Shown: positions 1 to 10,752, counted from the stretch's first letter. The stretch: 64,000 bases of DNA from Perognathus longimembris pacificus (GCF_023159225.1 NC_063167.1:75251298-75315297), one strand, 5' to 3'. A program made the numbers and translations. Notes: generated by a model from the letters alone, not told the origin.

Positions 1-454
1 AAAGGTGAAGAAGAGAAAGAGTTCAGTTCCCAAGGGAACCCTGATAGCTGAATAATGTGAAACTTGATCCACCTCATCTTGACATTGAATTGATGCTGTT
101 CATTGATGATTTGAATCTTCACTGAGGATTTACATGAGCATCTGAAAGGTAACTGTTATGACATATAAATATGAGTATGACCATAAGAGCTTTTTACCTA
201 TCTTATGGCCTTATCTAGAGATTTAATTATTCAAATCTCCACTCTACATCCTGACGTTGATCTCTAGAAAACGTAGAGTTTTCAGTGTCCCTATTTCTCA
301 AACTACATTTGAGGAAATTATGACTCAATTCTGGATGCTTTGTTCTTTACTTTGTACCTAAAATGCTGTAAAGTTTAATATTGGCATTAATCATCCACAA
401 AGGCATTCATACATCCTTCAAACCAATCAAAGTTGGAATTCTCAATATTTTTTT

Positions 455-580
455 TACTCCCTTCCTCCCTTCTTTATTTTCTTCCTTCCTCACATTTTCC
501 TCCCTCCCTCTTCCCCTCTCTTTATCCTTCCTTCCTTTCTTTCTTCCTTCCCTTCTTCTTCCTTCCATCATTTCTTTTTT
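455..580 (+). repeat. Polypyrimidine tract (TTCC-rich)
   Basis: Imperfect CTTCC/TCCC repeats followed by an ID-like complement fragment (565-615). Frames through it are low complexity. Confidence 0.85.
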
Positions 581-1089
581 TCTTTTTGTGAGGATGGAAC
601 CCAGGATCTTATCTATTTTTCTGTATCAATAAAATAATATGAAGAATCAGTAAATTTGATGCAAACCTGTTTCTTCCTTGCCACACTGGACTTCTACTTG
701 CCATTTGTACTAGAAGATGGGGAAGCAGAGCTATGTCTCAACCTGACATTCTAACAATGGACATATAGAAGAGAGTCAGAATGCAAGAAGACTGGCTGTT
801 GACTGAAGGGCACCTCCAACTGCTCTGTTGATAGCATTAGATGAATTGGGTCACAGAGGTACTCTGTGAGGACTCGTTTCAAAGTGTCACATAGCTGTTT
901 GGTTCAAATAAATATGGTCGGGCAGAAGCAGTGTCAAGAAGCAGCAGGCCCAGACCACAGCCCACCACTGTCGCTCTCCCCTCGAGGGCTCCATGAGCAT
1001 GAGGCCACGTAGCTGGATATTCAGTGCATGAAGATCAGCTAGCTCCAGGCAGAGACAAGCAAGGTCTAGTGATATGAGTTTGTTTGGGG

Positions 1090-1352
1090 GGTGGGGGGTT
1101 GTTTTGTTTTGGTTTTTGCCTGTTATCTGTTTGATTGTTTTGGACTCAGAGCCTGGGCACAGTCTCTGAAATTTTCGTTCAAGGCTAGTGCTCTACCATT
1201 TGAGCCACAGCTCCACTTTCAGCCTTTTGGTGATTAAATGGAAATAAAGGATCTCATAGAATTTCCTGCTCCCGCTGGCTTCAAACAGGGATCCTCAGAT
1301 CTCAGCTTCCAGTGTAGTTAGGATTACAGGCATGAGCCATAGTGCCTGGCTA
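1090..1352 (-). mobile_element. B1-Geo composite SINE
   Basis: The Geo half (GTTCAAGGCTAGTGCTCTAC) lies left and the 7SL-like half (AGGATTACAGGCATGAGCC) right, in antisense. Diverged. Confidence 0.75.
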
Positions 1353-2063
1353 GTTATTTGTTTTTAACCTGTTTTCCAAATGATTCTTTTGCTTACCAAA
1401 GTCTGAAAACAGTGAATACTTCCTATGCATGCAAAAGATCCTAGGTTTCTTCTCCAGCACTGAAGAAAAAAAAAAAAGGCACCAGCACCAAACTGTGTGT
1501 TTTCCTGGATTAATCCAAAGGGCTGGAAGAAATTTTAAGTGGAGTCCTCCTCTCACCATGCAATTTCCTATTCCTGAATACTTCATGAAGCACTACCCTT
1601 GGTGGTAAACTTCCTGCACTTTACCCCACTGATTAACATTTCAACATAGAGTTCACACTAAGTTAAACTGGCATTACAGAAAATATAAAGCAGGCCTTGG
1701 ACTCTCAGTATTCCTGCCTCTGACTGTACTGTACTGTACTGACTGCTGGAATTACAGTTGTGCACCATATTTGGCTCATTTCAAGGTTTTTGCATACTCC
1801 AGGGACTGGAGGAAGAAACAGGAATAGAGAAGGCCATGATGGAAGGAAATGAATGAATATAGTGAGGAGAGCAGCAGCTGAGCCCTGTTGTAGGATACTT
1901 GTGCTTCTCCTCAACACCAGGTCCTCTGCAAGGCTGTTTATCCCGGCACCTTGAACCTCAGCCTCCCTCAGAACCTCATTATCTACAGGACTTCAAAGAA
2001 AGCACACCCTGCCTTTCCACACTCCCTACAGCTTCTTAGACTGTTCTTCCCTCTTCTGACTTT

Positions 2064-2242
2064 TGGTAAGGGAAGGAGGGGGAAGGAGGGAAGAAGAGAG
2101 GGGGGGAGAAAAGGAAGGAAGGAAGGAAGGAAGGAAGGAAGGAAGGAAGGAAGGAAGGAAGGAAGGAAGGAAGGAAGGAAGGGAGGGAGGGAGGGAAGAA
2201 AGGAAGGATGGAGGGAAAGAGGGGAGAAAGGGAGGGAAAAGA
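2064..2242 (+). repeat. (GGAA)n purine tract
   Basis: About 17 uninterrupted GGAA units at 2112-2180 within a longer all-purine stretch, the class of microsatellite bound by ETS factors. Confidence 0.95.
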
Positions 2243-2991
2243 AGAAACTTACCTTGAGGAATGGTGGGTAGGAAAGAGAAATATTTGGGGAAATGAGTCC
2301 TATTGGCTGTTATTTTTGTTCTATTTCTACATTTTTTTTAGCTTCAAGCTTTTGGTGTCACATGATGTGTGATCCAGAATTCTCTCTGCAGATATAACAA
2401 GGACTGGAAGATAATATGTTATCTCACAATGTGTTAAAAGAAATAAGAAGAGTCTGAAAAAGTTCATTGTAATGGGAGGGGGAAAAATGACACATTGTAG
2501 GAAATCAGAAAATTTTACCCCCAAATGCACCATCTAGTTTGATTTTGCAAAGCATGGAAGAAGGAGGAAAGAAGAGGAGGCAAAAAGAGTTGAGAGTGAA
2601 TGAAAAAAGAGATGATCATGACTAATGCTAGCTTAGGAAAGAGGATTTTGAGTAAGTAAGATGGTGAAAAGGTGCTGCTGGATTACTGGAATTGCAAACC
2701 TGGAATTATTAGACCATAAATTCCTGGTTTTCTTTTTGACTAGCAAGGGAAATCAGAAATCCCATTAAAGTCCGTACCTCCATTTTTATTTTTGGGAATG
2801 GGGTTCATTCTACTTCAGTCCCTTACAAATCCAGACAGGTAAATAGTTGCTCCTTTTCCAGGTTAGTTCCCTTTACAACATGGTCTCGGCTTGAGGCAAG
2901 ATTGATAAATGAGGAGACAAGGAAAATGCATTATTTTTAAACAAATATCAAAAGGACCAGACATTAAAACTAGGAAGCAAGTCCAAAGGCA

Positions 2992-3166
2992 GTTAAGCCA
3001 GGCTCACGCCTGTAATCCTAGCTACTCAGGAGGCTGAAATCTGAGGATCATGGTTCAAAGCCAGCCTGGGAAGGATTGCCCATGAAACTCTGATCTCCAA
3101 TTAACTAACAAAAACCCAGAAGTGGAGCTGTGGCTCAAGAAGTAGAGCATTAGCCTTGAGGGGGGA
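2992..3166 (+). mobile_element. B1-Geo composite SINE, 3'-truncated
   Basis: CACGCCTGTAATCCTAGCTA starts the 7SL-like head. The Geo half stops after GCATTAGCCTTGAG and continues as a G/A tract. Confidence 0.78.
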
Positions 3167-3186
3167 AAAAGGAAGTTAATTAAACT

Positions 3187-3530
3187 CCCTTCCCATCACT
3201 TACCCATCTAAAACCCACCAAGGATTAAGAGTTGCTGCAGGACCTGAGCATTCATATTTGTCCAGCTCAAACCATGTAGACACTACAGATGAGATTTTGC
3301 GTCTGAAATTCTCTTTCCTGCCTGGAGAACAGGAAATGTCTCTCTCTTCTCCACCTGTCCCTGCCTTAATCCAGTCAAACTAAAATAAATCCTTGCTAAA
3401 GCTTTCACCTTGGGAGACTCTCCTTTTGGTGAGACACTCTAAAATGGTTTCCAGGAGTGGATCTCAAGGATGCATGATTTCAGATGACACCTGGGAGGCT
3501 GAAGGAAGCCCTCATCCATCCCCAGCTACA
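3187..3530 (+). repeat. Old LTR-like block, left copy
   Basis: It aligns by eye with 7903-8457: shared blocks include AACAGGAAATGTCTCTCTC, CTAAAATAAATC with AATAAA (3384-3389) and ATCTCAAGGA. The termini are not clear. It could be the 5' LTR of a decayed provirus or a solo LTR. Confidence 0.45.
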
Positions 3531-4849
3531 GAGACTGGTGAGCCTGATCCAGAACCTGAATCTCACAAAGTATGGAGAAGGTTTTGTCTGGGGGCTTTTC
3601 TGTCTCTCAATGTCCAGGTGACCTGTGGTAGGAGCTCTCTGTCTCCCCTCTGGACTGGCAGTCTAAGGGCACCTGAGACAGGGATGGACCACAGAGAAGG
3701 GGGAGGGGAGAGGGGTCCTGCCCCAGCCATTTCATGGCACCAATGTGTTTTCTCAGCCTTCCAATGGGAACTCAGATGCATTGGTTCCAGGACTGAAAAC
3801 ACAGGCTCAATTGGTGACTTACTTGGCATGTGACTAGCTGCTGGAGCTGCTTCTCTGTCCTGGCTTCCCTGGATTTCTTCCACCTAAAGCTAACCTCCTA
3901 AGCTTGCTTAAATTTGTTTCTATTAACAGTTCTTCCCTCTGGATCTTGCTTTGGAGATGGGCCCTGTTCTTCCCCATCATGGACATGTCAGAGCCAAGGG
4001 AAAGAATGAGTCATGTTTGGGTGGCTTACATGCAGCAGTGCTGGACCAGTCTTGCCCTCTCAAGGCCAAGGCTCTGGGGAAGGTTAATTTGTGAGCAGTC
4101 TGCAGTTAAAACTTTGGGCCAATTTAGACGTAGGCGCATGCGCAGTGGAAACAGACACTCTCATGCTAGGAGTGACCTACTGACCTCCTTGATGCTAGCA
4201 GCTTAAGTCTGAGGAGACCCTCCCCTAGAGGACAAGCGGAACCCTGGAGTTTAATCCTCCAGGTCTAGGTATATATAATATGGATATATAAAATATGGAT
4301 TTTCCCCACCCCCTTCCTGGAGCTGCTCCTCCGCTAGACACATAATGGGGTGTCATCTCTCCACCTCCTTCCCTCAGACAACGTGAGGAAAATCCACGTC
4401 TCTCCCTGAATCATAGGACACTGGGATGGCTATGACCCCTGATAATCTGACAAAGCCCCTCCTCTCTTACTGCAATGTAACCTGGCCCCAGTGTTCACTG
4501 GGCCACCAAGAAAAATGACCCAGAGACGAGAATCTAAATTTTAACAGTCTTGCAATTTGATTTATTTTGTAAGAAAAAGGAGAAAGATATAATTTTTTTT
4601 AAAAAGGAAAAGAGGAATACCTTTGATGGCATTAGCTAAAAGTGAGGAGGGTAGCCTTTCCTTAGATTTTTATACTGTATTTGGATTTGTGATTATGAGA
4701 CACTCTGTTCCTTGTAAGAAACTTCATTCTCTGTGTTGTGTGCTTCCTAAGTAGCCATTGCGCCCAGTGTCTGTGGACACCTCCTTTCCCTGGAGTTGCC
4801 TCTCCTTCAGAATCATGTCACTTCAGCTACAAAAATGATGTTTGAAGCC
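3531..4849. other. Intergenic block without a recognised gene
   Basis: Between the left old LTR and the interrupted SINE. If the two LTR blocks belong to one provirus, this is its interior, but I recognise no gag, pol or env. Moderate G+C around 3640-4200, a TATA-rich spot at 4270-4300, no supported exon. Confidence 0.4.
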
Positions 4850-4939
4850 CAGAGGCACCAGTGGCTCATGCCTGTAATCAGGAGGCTGAGAGCTGAGGAT
4901 CGAAGCCAACCTAGGTGAGTAAGCCCATGAGACTCTTAC
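4850..4939 (+). mobile_element. B1-Geo composite SINE, left part (interrupted by the provirus)
   Basis: 7SL-like head from CCAGTGGCTCATGCCTGTAA to GAGACTCTTAC, the point where the provirus entered. It continues at 7078. Confidence 0.88.
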
Positions 4940-5247
4940 TGAGGTGCCAGACTTTGAAGTCAGGCCCCACCACGTGAACCCCATTTTAGAATCGAACCCT
5001 GAGCCAATCAGATTTGTACCTGTGTTCTAATCTTGCTTGCACAGCTGATTGTTGTAACCTTGTTCTTTGCCTTTATAAGCCCTGTGTAATCACAGCTCGG
5101 GGCTTCCTCCTAACCTCCGCTGTGTCGGTGGGTAGGACGAGGCCCGAGTTGGCAGCTCGTTAAATAAAGCCTTGCCTTGCTTTTGCATTTCGGAGTGTCT
5201 GAATCTCGGTGGTCTTCTTGGGGGTGGTCTTGCAACTTGGCACAACA
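4940..5247 (+). repeat. 5' LTR of the provirus
   Basis: CCAAT at 5004-5008, TATAAG at 5074-5079 and the polyadenylation signal AATAAA at 5163-5168 define U3, R and U5 in order. It is identical base for base to the copy at 6770-7077. Confidence 0.95.
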
Positions 5248-5249
5248 TT

Positions 5250-5267
5250 TGGGGTTTCGTCCGGGAT
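5250..5267 (+). other. Primer binding site, tRNA-Pro-like
   Basis: TGGGGTTTCGTCCGGGAT lies two bases after the 5' LTR. It differs from the usual gammaretroviral proline primer site at two positions (6 and 7). A related tRNA isoacceptor is possible. Confidence 0.75.
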
Positions 5268-5297
5268 AGCCCCAGAGACCCCGAGATCCCAGACTCC

Positions 5298-5308
5298 GAA
5301 GGTAAGAA
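5298..5308 (+). other. Possible retroviral splice donor
   Basis: GAAG|GTAAGA with the GT at 5302-5303, about 35 nt after the primer site, where a leader donor is expected in gammaretroviruses. No matching acceptor was identified. Confidence 0.4.
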
Positions 5309-5482
5309 AACAGCGCTGTTCATTTGTCTTGTCCTGTAATTTGTCTGTTTGTCTGTTTTGCTTTTGCTTATACTTGAAGGGCACGAGTCAGTTTGGTTTT
5401 TGGCCGGAACTGACCAGGAGGGCCTCCTAAACGAGACTCAACCCGCCCACCTTGTACTTGGGTCTGCACCTTCTGCTTATCT

Positions 5483-5765
5483 GGCAGGAGGTTGTGGGCC
5501 AACTTGGGTCCACTCCTCCTGTACCCTGGCAGGAGGTTGTGGGCCAACTTGGGAGATCTCCAACTCGTAACTCGGGTCCACTCCTTCTGCACCCTTGCAG
5601 GAGGTTGTGGGCCAACTCGGGTCCACTCCTTCTGCACCCTTGCAGGAGGTTGTGGGCCAACTCGGGTCCACTCCTTCTTGCAGGAGGTTGTGGGCCAACT
5701 CGGGTCCATTCCTTCTGCACCCTTGTAGGAGGTTGTGGGCCAGCTTGGGAGATCTGCAACTCGTA
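5483..5765 (+). repeat. Tandem array in the proviral leader, six units
   Basis: Units start near 5483, 5528, 5597, 5642, 5680 and 5725, each with GAGGTTGTGGGCCA then CTTGGG or CTCGGG and usually GTCCACTCC. Most are about 38-45 bp. Units 2 and 6 carry an extra AGATCT-containing segment. The array occupies the packaging-leader position. All open frames across it are by-products of the repeat. Confidence 0.9.
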
Positions 5766-5854
5766 GCTTTTCTTGTTCTCAGGCCTGTGTGTTTTCCTCC
5801 TTTTTTATTGTTTTGTTTTTTGTAGCCTTTTGGACTGAACTTCTGATCAGAGCT

Positions 5855-6220
5855 ATGGATAACGTTCTATCTTGAGGACCTCCATCTAGCCCCCTAGACT
5901 TGATCCTAGCTCACTGGAGGGAGGTTAAGGAGATAGCTCAGAACCAAGGTGTGGCCCTTAAAAAGGAAAAGTGGATCACCCTGTGCAAGTCAGAATGGTC
6001 CACCTTTGAGGAATTTGAGGGAGCTTTGACATAGGGAGGAAGCACGGAGGAGGAAATGTTTCCCACTCCATACTCCCCATCCCAGTTAACTCTACAAGAG
6101 GAGGACTCTGAGGAAAATGTTTCAGCTGTGCCCTCCGCTCTGGAGGGTCCTGCCCAGTCAACTCGCCGGCGCCGACAGCCCAGGACACGGACGCATCAGC
6201 CCCAAGTCCAAGTCCTGACC
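5855..6220 (+). pseudogene. Broken gag remnant (matrix-like) of the provirus
   Basis: An ATG at 5855 opens a frame that hits TGA at 5873 (codon 7). The same frame then continues for 52 codons resembling the amino-terminal matrix part of gammaretroviral Gag (a tryptophan- and lysine-containing segment about 5897-6010) and stops at TAG 6032. A proline- and arginine-rich segment follows to about 6240 without a continuous frame. It cannot encode a Gag protein. Confidence 0.65.
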
Positions 6221-6750
6221 CGCAGCCGCCGACGGGGTGGATGTAGGGCCAGCCCAAGCCACCCACAGGTGGCAGGGAGTGACCTCACCATGCTGCGTTG
6301 TCATCTCTGTGTTGTTTGTAAGTCTAACAGTCTCTTTTGTGTCAAACCTGCATAGCTCATTGGAAAGATGTACAGGCGATGGTTCACAATCAGAGTGTGA
6401 GTGTCCACAGAAAGAACTCTAGGGGGACCCCCACCCAGCCTTCTTAACATGGGAGGTCTCCAAGCACCCAACTCAGCCGCTTTGCCTTTGCCTCAAGAAA
6501 AGAAAGTTAGACTGAGACTAAGGTTATAGGTTCCTGGCTAGGTAAGGTCAACGCCCCTGAGTCAGCCTGAAGAAGTTACAGAAGATGGATGATCTTCACC
6601 CATCAGCCCCCCTTTAAAACCGAGGGACCAGAGTTATTTTCGGATACTACTTTTGGCCCTACTGGCCCATGCCTTACCTCTATATCATCCCCTAGACATG
6701 CAAGCCATTGAAATGGACAGAATGGAGCCATGATTGGCTCCCAAGGTACC

Positions 6751-6769
6751 AAAAAGAAAAAGGGGGAAA
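6751..6769 (+). other. Polypurine tract of the provirus
   Basis: AAAAAGAAAAAGGGGGAAA abuts the 3' LTR, the expected plus-strand primer position. Confidence 0.85.
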
Positions 6770-7077
6770 TGAGGTGCCAGACTTTGAAGTCAGGCCCCAC
6801 CACGTGAACCCCATTTTAGAATCGAACCCTGAGCCAATCAGATTTGTACCTGTGTTCTAATCTTGCTTGCACAGCTGATTGTTGTAACCTTGTTCTTTGC
6901 CTTTATAAGCCCTGTGTAATCACAGCTCGGGGCTTCCTCCTAACCTCCGCTGTGTCGGTGGGTAGGACGAGGCCCGAGTTGGCAGCTCGTTAAATAAAGC
7001 CTTGCCTTGCTTTTGCATTTCGGAGTGTCTGAATCTCGGTGGTCTTCTTGGGGGTGGTCTTGCAACTTGGCACAACA
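6770..7077 (+). repeat. 3' LTR of the provirus
   Basis: 308 bp, identical to the 5' LTR with all signals displaced by 1830 bp. It ends AACA, directly followed by the second TTAC and the remainder of the interrupted SINE. Confidence 0.95.
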
Positions 7078-7192
7078 TTACCTCTAATTAATCATCAGAA
7101 AACCAGCAGTGACACTCTGGCTCAAAGTGATAGAGCCCTAGCCTTGAGCAAAAAAGCTCAGGCCCTGAGTTCAAGCCCCATGATGAAAAAAA
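7078..7192 (+). mobile_element. B1-Geo composite SINE, right part
   Basis: It resumes with TTACCTCTAATTAATCATC and carries the Geo half to GTTCAAGCCCCATGATG and an A tail. With 4850-4939 it forms one element once the provirus and one TTAC are removed. Confidence 0.88.
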
Positions 7193-7652
7193 AAAGATTT
7201 TTAAAATTCTCTCTTAAGCAAGACTCACAGTCCACTTGTAGCTTAGAAGCAGATACTGAAGTCTGACCACCAACCCTCCTTACCCCTCTCAAGATTAAAA
7301 GGGATCAAAGTCAGTTGGAAGTAAGACAGCATAGAGGAGACTGGGAAATTATATTATTATTTATATGATACTATTTCTCCCAAACATTATAGGGACCAGA
7401 ATCAGAAATTAAAGCAACTAAAAAGGCAGCTAAACTCCAGTCCCCCCATACTTACTTCAGGCTGTTAAGATACACAGGAGAATTGGGAGGGCTATCTATC
7501 TAAATCTGACTTCTTTGAAATATGGAAAGGGTGAAATAAGCCTGCCTTCTCCTTTAAAGCAGTCAAAGAAACTCTTCAAAAGTAGGTAGAGACAGGAAGA
7601 AGAAAAAGCTTGTCTGGCTCCTAGAGGTTGCTTGGGTTTTGAGTAGGCCTCA

Positions 7653-7906
7653 CTTTTTTTTTTCTTTCTTTTTTTTTTTTTGTGTGTGCTTATCCTTGGG
7701 CTTGAACTCTGGGCCTAGGCACTGTCCCTGAGATTTTGTACTCAAGACTAGTGCTTTTCTACTTGAGCCACAGCTCTACTTGGAGCTTTTTTTTTTTTCT
7801 TCTGTAGTTAATTGGAGATAAGAGTCCCATGAACTTTCCTGCTTGGGCTGACTTTGAACTGCAATCCACACATCTCATAGGATAGGATTACAGGAATGGC
7901 AGCCTC
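7653..7906 (-). mobile_element. B1-Geo composite SINE
   Basis: Long T-rich left edge, then the Geo complement (GACTAGTGCTTTTCTACTTGAG), then the 7SL-like complement ending GGATTACAGG. Confidence 0.78.
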
Positions 7907-8457
7907 ACCCTTCTTACTTGCCTAAAACTCTTGTCTAAGGATTAGTTGCTGCTAGAGTGATATAATTGTGTGGTTTTGTCCAGCCTAAAAAGTATAAAAG
8001 CTACAGACAAGAGCTGACATTTTGAGTCATTAATTCTTGTGTCCTGCATATTGAACAGGAAATGTCTCTCTCTTTTTTCCATTTCTCCCTACTCTAATCC
8101 TGGTTATACTAAAATAAATCTTTCCTCTTATGAGACTTATTTTGTGAGACATCCTAAAATGCTTTTTCTTTTTTTCTTTTTTTGCCAGTCCTGGGGCTTA
8201 GTCTCAGAGCCTGAGCACTGTCCCTGGCTTCTTTTTTGCTCAAGGCTAGCACTCTACCACTTGAGCCACAGTGACATTTCTGGCTTTTTCTATATATGTG
8301 GTGCTGAGGAATCAAACCCAGGGCTTCATGTATACAAGGCGAGCACTTTTACCACTAGGTCATATTCCCAGCCCCCTAAATTGCTTTTTATGAGTGAATC
8401 TCAAGGACCTCTGATTTTATATGACAGCTAAGAAGCTGAGGAAAGCCTTCATTCATC
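7903..8457 (+). repeat. Old LTR-like block, right copy, interrupted by a SINE
   Basis: Related to 3187-3530 in the same orientation, with a TATAAA-like GTATAAAAG near 7990 and AATAAA at 8113-8118. An antisense IDL-Geo SINE (8163-8376) splits it inside the shared CTAAAATG segment. Confidence 0.45.
8163..8376 (-). mobile_element. IDL-Geo SINE inside the right old LTR
   Basis: A complete antisense dimer with T-rich left edge and AGCCCC right edge. The repeated flank is TAAAATGCTTTTT / TAAATTGCTTTTT. Confidence 0.88.
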
Positions 8458-8545
8458 CTCTGATGACAAGCTGACCTCAAACCGGCTCCCCATCTTAGCC
8501 TCCTGAGTGCTGGAATTATAGGCATGCAACACAACACCTGGCATG

Positions 8546-9490
8546 ATGACTCCCCTTAAGTGTTCTTCTAACTCCAGGGCAAGGAATCATTGAGGACTTC
8601 TAAGACATTATAGGGAATGGATGTGTAAGGTTGTAACCTGAGTCCTAGGCCAGAGGTCCAACTCTGGGAGGCTCCATCCTGCCTGTTCTGGCCATTCTCC
8701 CCAACATGTCAATCAAAGAGACAGTAGTGGTAAGACAGAGAAAGGATTAGCAACAGGGTAGCCTTGAACAGAAAGAGGGACGGTGAGCATTTCAGTCCAT
8801 CTTTGGGGTACTGACATGTGCTTCTGGCTTAATTAGAAGAATAGAGCAAGAGGTATGCATAATTAACATTGTCAAAGCTGTGTCTGGCTGGTGGATAGTT
8901 CAGGACTGGTCAGTAGAATCTTTGTCCCAGTGAGAAAGTCATAATTATCCCCCCCTCCCCTCTCCCAGAACAAGTCATAGTTGTCTGCCAGGCAGATTCC
9001 ACTCTTGTCACTAGGTATTTATCTCCATCAGACGTGTCATTTCCAGGAACCAAAGTAACAGCAGGAGAGACTGGCTCAGATCAAAGAGGACAAATGGAAG
9101 CAGAACATTTACGGGCCCAAGTGAAGAGTAGGTGGTTTTGTTTGTTTGTTTTTGTCAGTAGTGGGGCTTCATCTTCTTGCCTTCTTTTCTCATTTTTAGC
9201 CTAGAATATTTTGAATTGACTAAACAACTCCAGATTCCAAATCTCTATGCATATTCCATAGGTACTTTGAATTCATTATGTTCAAAAATGAATTCATGGT
9301 CTTCCCCCACCTGAGACTGGTTTCCTTCCCAGTAAATTGTGTCCTTCTTCAAATGCCTCAGCCAGAAGCCCTAATAACCTTTGCATCCCATCGAATGCAA
9401 ATCCTGAGTTTACCTTCCAAATAAACTCATCTCTACATTCTTCGTTTTGCAGCCATTCTAAGTGCAAAATAAATAAATAAATAGATAGAT
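8546..9490. other. Intergenic block without a recognised feature
   Basis: Mixed-composition unique sequence with frequent stops. Only a short AAAT/AGAT stretch near 9470-9495 stands out. Confidence 0.4.
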
Positions 9491-9496
9491 AAATAG

Positions 9497-9690
9497 AAAT
9501 CTAATGGTTCATGTCTGTAATCCTAGCTACTCAGGGGGCTGAGATCAAAGGGTTGTCATTCAAAGCCAGCTCCAATTAACCAGTGCTGGACTGGAGATAG
9601 GGCTCAAATGGTAGATTGCCAACAGTGAGTAAGAAAGCTGATTGAGTGTGTGAGGTTCTGAATTCAAGCTGTGCTACCAGCACACATACA
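9497..9690 (+). mobile_element. Diverged B1-headed SINE with a tRNA-like second half
   Basis: The head CTGTAATCCTAGCTACTCAG is followed by a degraded second half with GAGGTTCTGAATTCAAGC. It may be a B4-like (B1+ID) element rather than B1-Geo. Confidence 0.55.
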
Positions 9691-9847
9691 TACTTGCCAC
9701 CCTTCTGGTTCACCTTCCCAACACAAATCTGATTTGTCACAGCCCTTAAAACCCAGGCGTGATCAAAGAATACTATACTAGATGATAATACATTTTTTAA
9801 AAAATAACTTTTAATGGTTACTTTTTAATTTTATTAATTTTATGTTT

Positions 9848-9926
9848 ATGTGATACCAAGGAATCAAACCCAGGGCCTCATGCATGCAAGGCAAACACTC
9901 CACCACTAAGCCACATTCCCTGCCGG
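9848..9926 (-). mobile_element. ID-type monomer SINE
   Basis: GGAATCAAACCCAGGGCCTC and CACCACTAAGCCACATTCC, a lone tRNA-Ala-derived monomer complement. Confidence 0.65.
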
Positions 9927-10252
9927 ATAGTAATATATTTTTTAATTCTTGATAGGTTGTGTTTCTGGGACTTAGTCTAGTGGAGCAAAACGACATTTAA
10001 TATTCCATATTAAATAAGAATGTGCAGTTCTAATAAGTGCTGTATAAATAGTTTGTCATGAGAGGGTGTGATGGGAGAGCTAATCTAGTGGAGAGCTCCT
10101 TGGAGAAATGACTTTCAGCCCAAAACCTGAGGAATGACTCTGTGGACAAGAAAGAAGAGCCAAAAGCAGAAGTCAAGGGAGAGGGCTAGGTGCTAGGAAG
10201 AGGAGAAAGGTCAGTATGGGTTAAGAGGGTCACTGCTAGGGCCATGGTTGGC

Positions 10253-10489
10253 TCTGTGGTTTATTTTACCTATACCAAAGCTTGAACTCAGGGTCTGTGC
10301 CTTCACTCTGCTCTTTCACTCAAGGCTGATGTTCTATAGCTTGAATCACCCCCCTATTTCTAGCTTTTTGCTGGTCAGTTGGAGATAAGAGTCACATGGA
10401 TTTGTCTTCTCAGGCTATTTTCAAACCTTGATCCTCAGCTCTTAGCTTTCTGCTAGAATTACAGTCCTGAGCCACTAGCACTTAGCTTA
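10253..10489 (-). mobile_element. B1-Geo composite SINE
   Basis: Antisense, with CACTCAAGGCTGATGTTCTA in the Geo half and AGAATTACAGTCCTGAGCCAC in the head. Confidence 0.75.
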
Positions 10490-10582
10490 AGTAGAAAAGC
10501 TTCTCTGACCAAGAATATCAAACCCAGGCCACACCAGACCACCAGAAAATGATTTTCTCTTTATTGTGAAAAATAATAGAGG

Positions 10583-10752
10583 GGGCCGGGAATATGGCTT
10601 ACTGGAAAGTGTTTGCCTCTTACACATGAAGCTCTGTGTTCAATTCCTCAGCACCACATATATAGAAAACGGCCAGAGTGATAGAGTGCTATCCTTGAGC
10701 AAAAAGAAGCCAGGGACAGCGCTCAGGCCCTGAGTCCAAGGCCCAGGACTGG

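Larger units (their letters stand above)
4940..7077 (+). mobile_element. Non-autonomous gammaretrovirus-like endogenous provirus
   Basis: Two identical 308-bp LTRs flank a 1522-bp interior. LTRs begin TGAGG and end AACA. The direct target duplication TTAC (4936-4939 and 7078-7081) is 4 bp, as for class I ERVs. A tRNA-Pro-like primer site follows the 5' LTR and a polypurine tract precedes the 3' LTR. The interior holds a splice donor, a tandem leader array and a matrix-like gag remnant, but no recognisable pol or env, so movement must have used another virus's proteins. LTR identity implies very recent insertion or gene conversion. Confidence 0.93.

Noticed and set aside
1951..2271. Open frames rich in Gly, Arg, Lys and Glu over the GGAA tract
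   Set aside because: They follow from a simple tandem repeat that lacks stops in several frames; no domain or splice context.
3393..3833. 146-codon + strand frame
   Set aside because: It starts inside an LTR-like repeat, has no recognisable domain, and an equally long frame exists on the other strand.
5483..5765. CRISPR-like regular repeats
   Set aside because: Repeats are near-contiguous with no unique spacers of constant length, and lie inside a mammalian retroviral element.
5368..5825. Many overlapping frames in the proviral leader
   Set aside because: They are all generated by the tandem array, whose unit sequence is open in several frames on both strands.
4936..7081. Whole proviral interval as an assembly duplication of the LTR
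   Set aside because: The two LTRs have different neighbours that make functional sense (primer site after the first, polypurine tract before the second) and a true target duplication outside.
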